NCBI GenBank assembly: GCA_950022295.1
Contig: OX465600.1
Coordinates: 8,184,001-8,248,000 of the forward strand
Direction: 5' to 3'
Source of the DNA: Bromus sterilis
Lineage: Eukaryota; Streptophyta; Magnoliopsida; Poales; Poaceae
DNA: 64,000 nt
Shown: positions 1 to 11,865 of the stretch, piece by piece
How the letters are laid out: each line of letters begins with the position of its first letter
How positions within the stretch are numbered: the stretch's first letter is position 1
Translations under genes and position numbers: made by a program
Notes under the pieces: model-generated
Told to the model about the DNA's origin: nothing
The model's input: only the letters and a program-made list of their open reading frames with translations
Database searches by the model: none

Positions 1-1070
1 AATATAACATCACAATGTAAGTATGTAACACAACTCAAAAAATCTTCTCGGTAGGTCACCTCGAAATCCTTGAGCAAATGAGCGATCCTACATTGGCCAA
101 CCCCCTGATCCCAATCACCTCCTCCAGGGTGTCGTAGGGAGGCTCAGCGACCACTAAGAGCTGCAGCAGGAGTTGTCAGTCATCAGTTGTCTGAATCCGG
201 TAGAAACAAAACCAAAATTTTGGTTCAGTCGTGCCCATGTTCATCACCTCGTGCCCGAGCCTCAGCAGCACGACAGAGCGCAGGAAGAAAGTTCAGTTCT
301 ACGGTGGGAGCTCAGCTCGCCAGAGCACGACATTGGAACGGGGGAGGGAAGGGGGGGCTGGGGCTGGCGGCCTCGGCTCTGAAGATGATGGCGAAAACGG
401 CGTCGAGCGCCTCCTGACCGCCGGTGTCGTCGTACCCGGACCCGGTCAACTCGCCGAAGTGTTGCAGTTCACGGCTTCACGCACAGGCGCCCGCGCGTTA
501 GCGAGCAGGAGACGATGGGGATATAAAGAGGAGCGGCAGGAGGCGAGGAGCACCTCGGCGGTGTCGGCGGAGCGCTGCTCGTCGTCGAGGGTGTTCCCGT
601 ATGCTCTCTTGATGGACGAGGAGTCGGCCGCCACCGACTGGTTATCGTACTCCGCCATCTCGCCCGGGCCCCCTCCTACTCCCCCTCCCCACGCCCGTTC
701 CGTGCAGATGCTGGTGCTCTTGCGCCGCCGTAGATGGCGGCTCGCTGCTCTCCGACGCTGTGTCGCGTACTGCCACCCCGCGTCGTCCTCCTGCGCTTTC
801 GCCAGGAACGGTTCGCCGGTGCCGCTTCCCCCGGCTCCGTCGAACAGAGATAGAGGGGGCAACGGCGATGGGCGTGGATGAGAGGGAGAGGAAGATTGGA
901 TCGAGACCTGCGGCTGCGGCGTGTGGAGAGAGACGTGATGTCGCTAGGGATCGCGAGAAAAGGGGCTGAGATTTCGGATCGATAAAACTACGTGGGAGTG
1001 TGATATCGTTCGACGGGAGGGGGAGTTGGAGCGTTCAAAGAACGACGTACCAACTCCCAGTAGAGATACA
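1..1070. other. Unassigned stretch, GC-rich core
   Basis: No gene is recognised. Roughly 230-900 is GC-rich and open on both strands. A minus-strand reading at 446-862 contains a peptide starting MAEYDNQSVAADSSS, which looks protein-like, but it stops at 446-448 and I cannot match it to a family. It could be a broken first exon or GC-rich 5' flank of a gene outside the window. A shift of frame just past the stop (about 360-445, minus) gives another plausible peptide, which would fit a decayed exon, but this is weak. Confidence 0.2.
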
Positions 1071-1363
1071 TATTTTGGAATGGTATTTTGCTTCAATTAG
1101 AAGGGCTGATAAATTTGGAATGTTAATTAAATAGATTGATTTCACATAATTAACTATTAACTAACTTTCCATACTGAAATGATAATTATGGAATTATTAT
1201 TAAGTATTAACCAACTGTACAAACTATGTTTTGGCAACTGATTTTAGTGAGAAAACCAGTGTAGGGTGGTGGTGGGAAAGGTGGAGGCGAAAAAGACCAT
1301 GGAGGCGAAAAAAACCGTGGAGGGCAGCCTACCAGCTCCCCCTTTAAGAGTAGAGATAATAGA

Positions 1364-1866
1364 TCATCCCCCCTATCTTATCTATCTCAACATGCAAGCA
1401 TGCCACCTCATCAAAGGCCCACCACTATATGCATGAAAACAAGTTCTTCATTATTAGTTGATCTCATGCACACATCCATTTAAGGACACATGCAACCTCC
1501 CTTAACATGCATGGATTTTTTTGTCTTATTATATTACATCACTTTTAACATGCATACATGTTACATCATCAAAAACTCACCACAATATGCATGAAAACAA
1601 GTTCTTCGTTATTAGTTGATCTCATGCATACACCAATATAATGACACATGCAAACTCACTCAACATGCATGGATTTTTTATTATCATATTACATTATTTA
1701 TATTTAATAATTATTTCTAACTACACAATAATAAACTACAATACATAAAATGTATTTCTACACTTTAATTTATATACTATTAATTCAACTATTCATGTTT
1801 CATGTAATCAATCATTCAAAATATATTGTAACCGATTCCAGCAGCAACGCGCGGGGTATCATCTAA
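1364..1866 (+). mobile_element. Non-autonomous Helitron-like element
   Basis: The element begins TCATCCCCCC after an A (1363) and ends CTAA before a T (1867), matching the Helitron rule of insertion between A and T with TC and CTRR ends. The last 30 bases contain the CAACGCGCGGGGTATCATCTA motif class also seen (reverse strand) at 26972 and 49577. Inside are two imperfect copies of a unit of about 100 bp, near 1418-1520 and 1577-1680. No coding capacity is seen. The start is less certain than the end. Confidence 0.6.
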
Positions 1867-3005
1867 TTTTACTTATGCAGAGGCCGGATATATTTGCTTA
1901 AACCTTTTGAGTAATAAAAAATTTTATTTTAAAATATAAGGTGATAAGCAAAGATCATAAAATAGACAAAAAAAATCCTAAAATTGCTAGTGCTTATCGA
2001 GGACCTGTTTTATATTTTGTATTTTGAATTCTGCCTTCTTCTATAACTTGTTCCAGTGCCAAAACCTCTTCATCATTAGTTTGTATATCAATAGAATGTC
2101 AAAAATATTGTCATCTACTATGTAATAGGTTGCTCCTCAGATGGATTCACATTTTCAGCATTAGTATCGTAGATGCTTGAAGTCGAAAGAATGGGCTTCA
2201 AAAAGGTATTTATACCTCTAGTTGTTGGTGTCTCCACTAAAAACATTATTTTTCATAGAGTCACTGATTTGTTTTATAAGCTATGTTTTGCCCTTTTTTG
2301 AGAAGCACTTATTTGCTTCATGTCGAGGCACATATATGCTTCTCATTGTGGTACATATTTTGACAAACTGTATTTTTAAAAAATTGAAAATCACAAATTT
2401 TATTCATCTAAAGGCATAGATTGTCACTTTTCAAAAAAGCACAGGCTTAATTCGCGTGAAGGTGCCTTATTGCATCGTGACAGCATATTTTTTTATTTTT
2501 GCGTTAAAACCTAGAAAATTTAAAAAAAAAACGCATGAAAAAATTAAATCCCGTAGGTGCACCCCAGAGCGCGGCGCTTGGTGATGGTTGGGCACACCAA
2601 AGGTGATATCTACGAGTGCATCCGAAGCGGTACTATCGGATAGACACGCCTGACAATTAGGAGATCTCCAACGCCAACTCTCAAAATAGACACAATATTT
2701 ATTCGTATACTTCTCTAAGAGTCCACTTCTGGGGTCTTTTAAGTCGCAACACTCAAAATAATTATAACAAATAATATAATTCATTCATAAATTAATTTAT
2801 AAATAAAAAATTAATTCAAATATATATAGTTTGATTTCAATAAAAGAATTAAATTCATCGAATTAAAGCAACAACCTCGGTTATTACTTCACTAATCAAT
2901 GGAATTTTAATCTTTGTTTTCAAGAATAGCCCTTCAACAGCAAGCCAGCGAATGATTTTGTCGTGCTAAAAGCCAAAACCTAATCCTAGTCATACCCAGC
3001 CCAGC
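1867..3005. other. AT-rich spacer, no gene
   Basis: No supported gene. Near 1876-1888 there is an ATGCAGAGGCCGG motif, common in tails of plant LINE-derived sequence, followed by AT-rich DNA, so a scrap of a retroposon 3' end is possible. A minus-strand open stretch at 2467-2784 has no recognisable similarity. Confidence 0.3.
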
Positions 3006-3008
3006 TAA

Positions 3009-3136
3009 GGCCATGTTCGAGTGCAAGAGGTTTTGAAGGGATTGGGATGAATTGGAGAGGATTTAATCCCCAACAAGTCAAATTCCACTTCAAACCTCTC
3101 CAATCCTCTCCGAAAGAGGATTAGCCAAACAAGGCC
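3009..3136. mobile_element. Tourist-like MITE with TAA target duplication
   Basis: Terminal inverted repeats open with GGCCATGTTCG and close with its near-complement CAAACAAGGCC. Both ends are flanked by TAA (3006-3008 and 3137-3139), the TWA target duplication of PIF/Harbinger elements. At 128 bp it has no coding capacity. Confidence 0.75.
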
Positions 3137-3180
3137 TAAGGATTAGTCCAAAGGGGATTGGGCTTTGGGCTATGCGTCAC

Positions 3181-3289
3181 TAGATCTGTCCCATAATGTA
3201 AGATGTTTTTCCCGCTCAAAAAAAATGTAAGATGTTTTTGAAGTTCAAATTGAGCTGCAAAAACATCTTACATTATGCGATGGAGGGAG
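3181..3289. mobile_element. Stowaway MITE, left end eroded
   Basis: The right end carries the Stowaway TIR core GGAGGGAG followed by TA (3290-3291). The left end reads CTGTCCCATAATGTAAGATG and is inverted relative to CATCTTACATTATG on the right. A short duplicated segment (ATGTAAGATGTTTTT) sits inside, separated by an A-rich run. The first TIR bases have mutated. Confidence 0.65.
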
Positions 3290-4195
3290 TAATTATTTAC
3301 TTTTCACTTACTGATAAAAATATTTTTACATATATATACATTATTAAGTTATGTTTTAGAAAAATGTGCATTGCACATTTAAAAAAGTAAATGTAGTCCA
3401 AAAAGATGTCCTCTTAACTCTTAACAAATGTTTATACCATTCAAGAAAATTTAATAACATTTCAAGAATGTTCACAGGTTTTGAAAAATGAACCTTACAT
3501 TTCAAAACAAATGATATGCAATGTAAAACAGTGTTTGTATAATGAAAAAAAGTGTTTCATACCAGTAAACAAATGTAGATTACAGTTAAAAAGATCGTGC
3601 GTTCCAAACAAAACTTGTGTGACATTCTAAAAAATATTAAATGAAAAAATCGTGTGCTTAAAAAATATTGTTTCAATGTGTACTTGAAAAACTGTTATGC
3701 ACTTATTCAAAAAAATTGTTCAAAACGAATATAATTTTTAATGCAAGCATATAAAAAAAATAGATGTATACAAAATGTACAATGGTTACAAAAAAATATA
3801 CATCAAAACGCATATTTGTGAAAGAGTTTATTATTTATTTTAAAAATGTTGACCATGCACACAAAAAAATCTTCTTGTATGCGAAAAAATTACAATAGGT
3901 ATGAAAAATGTAGATTTGTGTTGAGAAAAACATTCAAAAATTAAATAATGTTGTCGCTCATTGTACACTTTATAGTAAATAAGCGATACTTATTACAGAT
4001 TGGGGGGAATACCAAAAAAAATCAAAGAAGCCCTAAAAACCCTAACTTGAAAAATTACATTGCAAAATTGTTTCTCAACGCGTCCCTTATTGGCCGGCCC
4101 ACGAGTCACGAGCGGGGCTGGTAACAAAGATGAGACACATTATGACGAGTTGGTGGTGGTGGTATGGGCAAAGTATAGTTGTGGCATGGGCTATA
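3290..4195. other. AT-rich degenerate repeat DNA
   Basis: Strongly AT-rich DNA with recurrent short phrases (aaaaatgt, ttcaaaaa, atgtatac). The same texture recurs at 4850-5460, 16790-17400 and 17690-18970, suggesting decayed copies of one repeat type, but I cannot name the family. No gene is seen. Confidence 0.35.
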
Positions 4196-4782
4196 CGGTG
4201 CACCCATACTTGTGGTGCTACCGGTACACCGGATGCCATAAAACATTCTACAAAGTCTGAAGAAATAGAACATTGACACAATATTAAAGTATGTTGTCAC
4301 AAAATTTCGTATAAAAAATAGAAACACTTTTTGAGATATGAAAATAGCAAATTAGACATCAATGTGATAACGGGCCAAATCTAAAGCCCATCATATGTTA
4401 TGTGCTATTGGGTTTTGAATTTGTACAAAAATTTGTGCTATTAAGAGATCGCAAAACAAAGTTAGTCATGCCCTTACTGCTCATGGTAGAATTAGTCCTC
4501 GTACTGCTATTTGGTTTGGTTCACATTTACCTGACATTGTTAATCTTGCAATGGCGGACTTAGCACCTTGAGAGTAATATATTTCTTTTTCCCCGCCAAA
4601 AAAAAACTATTGAATTTGTCATTTTTGTTTCACAAGCTATGTTTCAAATTATACTTGAAATTTTGTGACAACCTATACTGATGTTGTGTGAATGTGCTAA
4701 ATTATTTTCCGAATCTTTTGTCATTTTAAAATGTGCAACATGAGTTTGGTGCACCGGTAGAACCATAAGCACCAGCACGCCA
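4196..4782. mobile_element. Terminal-inverted-repeat element, MULE-like MITE
   Basis: The left arm (about 4196-4360) and right arm (about 4620-4782) are imperfect inverted copies over about 150 bp. Matching blocks include GTGGTGCTACCGGT on the left against ACCGGTAGAACCATAAGCAC on the right, and TTGTCACAAAATTTC against GAAATTTTGTGACAA. Long TIRs without coding capacity fit a non-autonomous Mutator-like element. I could not find a clean target duplication, so the class is an inference. Confidence 0.6.
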
Positions 4783-7223
4783 GATTATCTGCCTCTCAGG
4801 TGCACTCCCCCTTCTCTTAATTTTGAGCTGCCCCATCGCAAGTGTTGTGTCTCTAGCGCATATATTAATTTATATTTCTAAATGAAATATCATCATAATT
4901 AAACAAACATTAATCACATGTTACAAAGATGTCAACATCATGTTAAAAATATATACACATGATTTTTAAAAAATATTTATAACATTCAAAAAAAATCTTG
5001 AAATTGAAAAATATTTCCGCATTTCAATTAAAATATACATGAATTTTTTTTAAAATTATACAATGTAATAAAAATGACCAGATAAATTTCTAAAAAAGTA
5101 TCATCCCGGTAAAAAAATTGTTCTTGATAATTATGAAAAATGCCACATGTTTCAAAAAATGTGTTCATGAAATTTTCAGAGAATGCTTTTATAATATAAA
5201 CCCCCCCAAAAAATCGTTTCTTTTCAAGAAAACATTCAAAATGGATTTAGAAAAATTGAACACTTATTCAAAACATATTTATTGAAAAACTGATAGTCAT
5301 GTATTTAGAAAAACATAAACATGTATCCACAAATTAATCTTGAATCCTGATGTATCCGAAAAATCTATAATATACATGAAAAAGTACACATCGATACATA
5401 TATTTGAATAGAAGACATTAATCATGTATAAATAAAATGTTACACTTGTATAAAATGGCCCTAATGTATATGAAATATGTACAATGTAAAAAACAAATAA
5501 ACATGATCCAAAAAGGAAATTAAATCAAAACTGAAAACCTTGAACAACACCGGTAGAAACATAGAAAGATGAAACCACGGCTTGTAAAAAATGAGACTCA
5601 AAGAAGAACCATTGAAAATACACACAAAAATCCAAAAAAACACCAAAAGATGACCCACCATTATCGTTGCTTCGCTCCTCGTTAGGTGTGTTCCAACCAA
5701 GAGACCATCGGCTTGGACCGGGGGCAAGGGGAGTAAACCATCGCACAAGGGTAAACATCCATGCTTGGGGTGCTCCCCGCAACAATCACCGCCCCATGTA
5801 CTAACAATGTACACGCTATAGCCATTGAACATCCCGCAGCCACACCAACCGACACGAATGCGATAGTGGGAAAATGTGGGTTGGCGCCCTAATTGTAGCG
5901 ATCAAGTGAATGTCTGCTTGGTTAACGCCTTCGAGCTACCGGTCCTGAATTGGGTTGCTAGAGGGGATGGGAGCGAGGGTGTGTGATAGAGGTTCAACCA
6001 TCCGAGACAACGAAGGAGCGTTAAGAGAGCGACTGAGTGTTGTGTGTACGTAGAGTGGGCGGTGAAATAAGAGAGGGGAGGGAGTCATGACGCGTCTCAT
6101 AGTCTCTGACGCTTCCTTATGTGTGCAGGAAAGAGCCACGACTTTTCTCGCCAGAGCATGCCTCCAAAAAACAGTTGATTCGATCGTTTCCCTCGGCCTC
6201 ACCCGTGACTGTTTTAAGGTTCGTACAGATAAGCCGACCGAAATGCTCGTTTCAACAAAGGAATGCCATGAAGATTGTCTTGAGTGACGTTTTGGGCAAT
6301 TTGACCATGTCTCAGATGCCAATTCCTGGAAAACTAGTGGATCGTGGATGTCCTAGGTAAGCTTCGTAATTTCTTATGGAGGTTAGCTAAACAGTTCCTC
6401 CCACCCATGGATCTCCGGCATCACAAGAAGATATCTTCATCAAAAAATTTGAATGTGGGGAATGTTGGATTCGTACGACATTCTTTGATATAATGCTCTA
6501 TATTCAATATGTTTGGGGTTTGGTTGATGATGATCTAGTGAAACACTTGATGGCCACGAGAGAACCACATGTTAAACAGGTTGTGTTTTGATACGAGACT
6601 TGCTTCTAGGCACAATCATCATTTCATGTCATTGCAAGCGAATGGGTGAGGAAATTAAGAGTCGCATCAAAGGGCAGTGTAGTACCATGGTCAAGGAGAT
6701 TATAGCCAACAAGCAAATTTTATGACTTCTTATTTGAAGGTAGAGCAACCAATAAAGAAGCACATGGTTTAGTTAAGTTTTTTTTATTTCTTTAGCTTAG
6801 AGGCGGCAATATGTTGCTGGTTGCTCCACATGATCCCTTTTTTTTATCGATTAAAGTTGAATTCTATTGGCTTAAAATGAAGCATGAAAAAGATAAATAA
6901 CAAATGAGTAGATATCAGATCTATGCACAACTAAGATGTACACAACTAACACAGACTCACACATACGTAAAACGCTCACAACTAGCAAAATTATATAAAA
7001 CCAAAACTACATAAGCGGGAAAAATCCTTAAGCAATCTGATCTTGGACTTATAAATTGCATAAACGATCTTATTTACCAATCATTCGCATACTCCACATG
7101 ATCCTTTATGTATCCCTTTGAACCTCTATGTTGATTAATAAAGCTTGATTTTATCTTACCCCTAAAAGAACCATACAGCCCCGTGTAATTCTGGTTGGTG
7201 TATATGAACTTCGGTTCACCCTA
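4783..7223. other. Unassigned intergenic DNA
   Basis: 4850-5460 is AT-rich repeat DNA as at 3.3 kb. About 5640-6360 is less AT-rich, with overlapping open stretches on both strands (for example minus 5936-6322), but no recognisable domain, splice pattern or start context. 6400-7220 shows nothing I can name. Confidence 0.3.
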
Positions 7224-7234
7224 TGAGTAATATA

Positions 7235-8207
7235 CAGTATGGTCTTCGGTCAGATATGTTCTGACTGATGAGACCTGCTCGTTGTGTGGCGGGGGAGTTC
7301 GGCGGCGGTCCCGTACACAAGAAGCTGGATGAAGGTTTCGAGCATATCCGGGTAAAAACTCTGCCTTAGGCTAGGTGCCAAGGCCGGCAATGGCGGCGTT
7401 ATTCTACGTCGTCTCCTTCTTCAAGGGATCGCGGTGGAGAAGCTACATACCAATATCCGCTATCTCCGAGGGAAACCCTAGATCAGTTGATCGGCTGATG
7501 GCGACGCTCATCTGGCGTTCTCTTCTTGGGGCATCAGTCTTCGAGGTGTGTATTGGATCGAGGAACCAGTGGACGGTTTGAGTGGTGGAGCGGCGTTTCA
7601 TATCGCATCAATGGTGTGGAGTCTTGGCAGCGTGGCGCAACAGAGTCTCGGTGACAGTGTGTGATGATGGACGTGTGAAGGGAGGTGGTGTCATCTGGTG
7701 CTATGGTGGCATCGACGACAGACCTGGCAAGGTTGATACATTAGTTCTGCTCTGAAGATGGACCCGTAGCGGACGGTGGTGACGGCCTTTGCAGCGAGCG
7801 CATGCGATGTACGCTACGACTGTGTTGTGTGACCCAGATCCGGTAGCGGCTTGATTGAGCATCCGACTTTAGATGTAGGACTTTGTTGTGAGGTCTGGGC
7901 ATGCAGGTCCGGACTATCTCCACTCCTTCATCCAGAGGTTAGGAGTAGCGACGTTTGACGTCAAGATGATGTCTTCAGACTTATTAATGTATTACCTCCG
8001 ATTCATATTAATGGACTTAACTTTGTCTAGATTCGTACGTATCACATTAAGTATTTAGACTAGATGCATGTTTATCTAGACAAACTTAAGTCCATTAATA
8101 TGGATCGGAGGGAGTATTACTTTATAAGGTTTTGATGAATAATTAATGAAATGGCCGCATGCATCGCCCCTGATGCAAGAGGCCGGGGTCTTCCTGCTTT
8201 AAAAAAG
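7235..8207 (+). mobile_element. 5'-truncated non-LTR retroposon with target duplication
   Basis: The repeat TGAGTAATATA flanks the unit (7224-7234 and 8208-8218), the right copy immediately following an A-run (8201-8206). Just before the A-run lies GATGCAAGAGGCCGGGGTC, a motif of plant LINE-type 3' tails. The body is GC-moderate without a conserved reverse transcriptase, so it is probably a LINE 3' UTR or a non-autonomous relative. A Stowaway MITE is nested in it at 7995-8114, so the retroposon is the older insertion. Confidence 0.6.
7995..8114. mobile_element. Stowaway MITE
   Basis: Complementary ends run CCTCCGATTCATATTAATGG on the left and CCATTAATATGGATCGGAGG on the right, closing GGAGGGAG. 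They are flanked by TA (7993-7994 and 8115-8116), the Tc1/mariner target duplication. It is 120 bp, non-coding, and sits inside the retroposon at 7235-8207. Confidence 0.85.
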
Positions 8208-8784
8208 TGAGTAATATATACTGGTGGACAACAAAAAATTCAAACTGATGTTCAAATTGGTTGAATCGTGCGTATTAATTTCGTTCCTGACCGTAGCAGT
8301 GAAATCCCTGTTGGTTCAGTTTGAATACAGAAGCAGTACTAGTACCACCAGCGATGGATGGACGGAGCGAAGAAAAATGAATGAACCACGCGGCCCAAGC
8401 ATGGAAACATTTCAAACTCCACCAGCAAACAATTTAAGCCGGAAGGTACCAGTAGCAGTACTTCTTGCTCGGAATTCACAAATTTCGTGCAAACTGTATC
8501 CGCTTTAAGTGGTTTACACGCAAAGATTAGATTCTTGCCGAAAGTTGCGTCCAAGTGGGGGGAAAGATCAACTCTTGAAACGGCACGCACAATTGGGCAA
8601 CAAATCCGCGTCAAATCAATCGCAATTTCTTAATCTTATCGCGTAAAGAATAGTGGTGGCGGTACAATCGCTCTTGCACACATCATCTGTCTAATCTAAA
8701 TAATCAGGAGAAAAAAATATTAGAAGCCCAAAGAAAAAAATCGCTAGCTTCGGTGGTCTCCGGCGATCCGAGTTCCGGCGGGTC

Positions 8785-9354
8785 CTAGAAGAGCCGCAGC
8801 TCCGTGCACAGCTCGTCGGCCGGCGGAGGGAGGTTGAGGTCGAACACGAAGGGCGCGCGCGGCTGGAGCTGGATGGCGGAGGCGGCCTCTTCGCCGCCGT
8901 CGTCCACCACGGAGGCCGAGGAGGCGCAGTCGCTCTGGCAGCCGCCGTCCTCGGCGGAAAGCTTCGTTAGGGGAGCCGGCGCCGGCGCGCGTGGCACGGG
9001 TCGAGGCGCGGCCGCCGCCCGGGGCCCGCTGAAGGACTCGACGGTGGAGCTGGCGCTGCAGGCGGGGCCGGGCGTGGCCGCCCGAGACGGGAGCGGGAGC
9101 GTGGGGAAGGAGACGAGCGCGGGGAAGTTGGTGGTGGCGAGCGGGCCGCGGAGGGTGCGCGCGGCGACGTCGTAGGCGCGCGCGGCGGCCTCGGCGGAGT
9201 CGTAGGTGCCGAGCCAAACCCGCGCCCGCTTGGCCGGGTCCCGGATCTCCGCCGCGAACCTGCCCCACGGCCGCTTCCGCACCCCCCTGTACCTCGGCGC
9301 CACGCCCATCGCCGCAACCGCCGCCGCGTCGCACATGGTGCTCCCGTTCCTCAT
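8785..9354 (-). CDS. ERF-family transcriptional repressor (AP2 domain plus EAR motif)
   Basis: Intronless gene for a DNA-binding protein of 189 residues, expected to act in the nucleus at GCC-box promoters. One AP2/ERF domain begins at YRGVRKRPWGRFAAEIRD (about residues 21-38) and continues through RVWLGTYDSAEAAARAYD. The Ala in AAEIRD and the Asp ending that string are the residues that distinguish ERF from DREB proteins. The C terminus carries VFDLNLPPP, an EAR motif (DLNxxP) that in this class recruits co-repressors, so a class II (group VIII) ERF repressor of the ERF3/ERF4 type is likely. The middle is low-complexity Ala/Pro/Ser. I start at the ATG at 9354: the open frame extends 10 codons upstream, but only to a GTG. 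The next in-frame Met codons (MCDAAA, MGVAPR) also precede the domain. GC content is very high, as usual for grass intronless transcription-factor genes. The exact orthologue is not assigned. Confidence 0.93.
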   Translation of the reverse strand: MRNGSTMCDAAAVAAMGVAPRYRGVRKRPWGRFAAEIRDPAKRARVWLGTYDSAEAAARAYDVAARTLRGPLATTNFPALVSFPTLPLPSRAATPGPACSASSTVESFSGPRAAAAPRPVPRAPAPAPLTKLSAEDGGCQSDCASSASVVDDGGEEAASAIQLQPRAPFVFDLNLPPPADELCTELRLF

Positions 9355-10200
9355 CGCAGAACTCCGGATCGGCTGCCGCTTCACTCCTTCAGCTCCTCCT
9401 GATCACCGGAGGGGAGCTGTCCCGAGCTGTAGCGCGCGTGGTGTGGTCAGGCCGCCGGCGCCGGGCGTCTCTCCTGTTGTGAGCTTCAGAAAGGCTGGAC
9501 TTTTAGACTCTACCGAAGGGAGCTGCCGTTGTGTATGAGCTGGGAGACGCGGGTAGATGGAGGGAGCTATGGAGAAGGCGGCGGGGGTGGGATGGAGGTG
9601 AAGGGGGCGGGGAGGGGGGGTAGAAGAAGGGAGGGTGGGAGGGGGTGGGGGGCGACGCGGGGGATAGCTCAGCGTTGGTGGGCGGCCGCTTCTTCCCACC
9701 TTCCGCGCCCTTGGACCTCACTCTGCCTCTCTCAGACCGGTCTTCGCCGAGTTTACTTTGTTCTGCCGCGTCGGCCTTGGGGCGGCAGGGATAACACGTT
9801 TGCCTTGTGCCGTGCCGTGCCGCCGCTGTGAGGACTACGCGTCGCCCGATCGCCGGCTGTGGGCGCGCTGTCCGCGAGCGACGTGGAGCGGACTCCGGCC
9901 GCACTAGATCGGATGGCCAGGCGCGATCGGGCGAGCGGGATTCGGTCTGGCCTGTGCGGCATTCATTCAAATCGCGCGGTGAAGGTGCAGTGTGACGCTG
10001 GGCGGATTTGAGGTCTGGATCGGGGATCCTATCGTCCGTGCGCCGTGCTGCGGCTGGCACTCCGCAGCCTCACGATCACTCACGGGCGATGCCTGACGAA
10101 ACTGAATGTATCGGCGATGGAATTCATTATTGCGGCAGTAGTTAATTAGGAATTCCGGCCGTCTGCATTTTGTAGGGGTTGGTCGTGCTCTACTGCCTCG
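9355..10200 (-). promoter_or_regulatory. 5' leader and promoter region of the ERF gene
   Basis: Upstream of the ERF start on the minus strand the DNA stays GC-rich to about 10080. It contains a long pyrimidine-rich tract in the gene's sense (plus 9560-9660 is G/A-rich), typical of grass 5' leaders. Several open stretches here on both strands reflect base composition rather than genes. No TATA box is assigned with confidence. Confidence 0.4.
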
Positions 10201-10741
10201 GTTCATCATTTACTAACTACGGTGGTGAATTATGCGCGCGGGTGGCCTGTTCCATTCTTCTGTTTGGCGGGCACTCAAGATTCAAATCAAACGGTAGGAT
10301 ATGCAGGTACTACTATCGCTTTGCATGATTCCGGGCAAAGAAACGGCGTCGCTTTACATGATGAACCGGCCGTCACACGGTACATACTTCGAATTCCACC
10401 AAGAGTCTTAAGAAGGCTTTGTTGATGGAACTTAACAAGGCTTTGCTGACGGAACTATAGAAGGCTTCAGATAATATTTGGTCCGTTTAAACATGTTCAG
10501 TGCTGTAGTTGTGCTTTCCACGCTCATAAGCTCAGATTTCCATAGAAATACAACATATTAGACTTATGGTGGCCATACTCTTCGCCACACATTTATTGGC
10601 GCCAACAATTTTCCTTGCGTACTATACTACCTTGTATGCAGTAGTAATGAGAGTCATGAACCATACATGACTAAAACAAAGCAGCAAACTTTTCCTAAAT
10701 TCATCACACTCACGAAACAGCCAAACCCTTTTACGATTATT
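10201..10741. other. Intergenic, nothing recognised
   Basis: Mixed-composition DNA between the ERF promoter and a LINE remnant. A short direct repeat around 10405-10460 (aaggctttgttga / aaggctttgctga) is the only structure noted. Confidence 0.3.
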
Positions 10742-11865
10742 GTTTTTGAACAATCACCGGGGGGAGAGGATCCCCACCTAAATATATTACTCAAATGGCC
10801 GTGAGGCTGGTGTTACAAACAAAATTACAGACGGGAGGAGAGGTACATTCGTCAAGACATGGCCGGTCTCTCGTCTATGGGGATCAGAGAATCTGAAATT
10901 CCATAGAGTAAAATCATCAACAACATTCCTCACAATAGGATCATGAGAGTCCCAGATCTTCCATGGGATGACTAGGGCAATGGTCGGATAGATGGTGATG
11001 CCGAGGCCCGGGGGGGTGTGAATCTCCCAAATCCGCTCGAGCGATGTGGGAGCCTGAAGGACGAGGAGGAGCCAAATCTGGTCCGCCATAGGGCAGACTC
11101 TGGAGAGGTGAAGAGCATCCTCGAGGTGGTGGTCGCATCGTGGGCTGACAGCGTCGATGGAGATCGTCTTCAGTAGAAGGTTCGCCTTTGTGTTAGAAAA
11201 AGCAGACATCCAAAAAGTTTAACCTTAATGGGGGCCCAAGAGCTCCAGGTGATGTCAGCATTTCCATCAGCCCTAGCCTTGGGGGAGAGCAGCGAGTAAG
11301 CGCACCGAGAAGATAACTCAGTGTCATGGTTAAGGTACCTGTCGTCCGGTGATCCGATAGTGGATACATCCTGCAGCAAAGAAAAAATAGCAACAAGATC
11401 GATAGTAGCAACATGGGTTAGGCTATTTCGCTGGTTAGCGTGTAAACCCTCCTGCAAGATCCGGGCCACCAGGATATCAGTGGCGGTGGAGTGGGAGTAA
11501 ATATGTGGGTAGGTGTTAGCTAGGGAGTTTGGGTGTTAGCCAATAGTCGAGACAGAAGAAAGTGGACGAAGGATGTGGAGAGAAGGTCTGGCATTTGAGA
11601 TTTGACTATTTTCCAAAGGTAGGAGTGAGGGTTGGGGTTGTTGGAGAAGTCAAGAGAGTATTGCTGGGTGAACCAACGGGCCCAAGGGAGTTCTGCTCTC
11701 TTGAGAAGTTTGGTCGCGAACTTCTTTAAGAGGCATTTGTTTTGAAGGTGAAGAATTTTTATTCCCAATCCACTCTCGACTTTAGGTTGGCACACATTTT
11801 TCCAAGTGAGGGCGAAGCATTTTTTTAGAGGAAAAATACACTCCAGATGATATTCCATCATGAAA
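10742..11865 (-). mobile_element. LINE ORF2 C-terminal remnant, frameshifted
   Basis: On the minus strand three consecutive open blocks in different frames read as the end of a plant LINE ORF2. 11520-11861 has TWKNVCQPKVESGLGIKILH (the post-reverse-transcriptase region). 11170-11469 has ELSSRCAYSLLSP and ADITWSSWAPIKVKLFGCLL. 10787-11209 has CDHHLEDALHLSRVCPMADQIW, the zinc-binding zf-RVT motif. The frame changes show it is dead. The left edge (CCGGGGGGAGAGGATCCCC, about 10758-10776) resembles plant LINE 3' UTRs. The 5' two thirds (endonuclease and RT core) are missing. Confidence 0.8.

Noticed and set aside
446..862. Minus-strand 138-codon frame containing MAEYDNQSVAADSSS
   Set aside because: It looks more protein-like than its neighbours but I could not identify a family or splice partners, so it is only mentioned in the unassigned stretch.
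231..881. 216-codon plus-strand open frame at the window start
   Set aside because: Composition is GC-driven (Pro/Arg/Ser), competing frames are equally long on the other strand, and no domain is recognised.
9503..10060. 185-codon minus-strand frame upstream of the ERF gene
   Set aside because: Pro/Arg/Ser low-complexity reading of a pyrimidine-rich leader; no domain.
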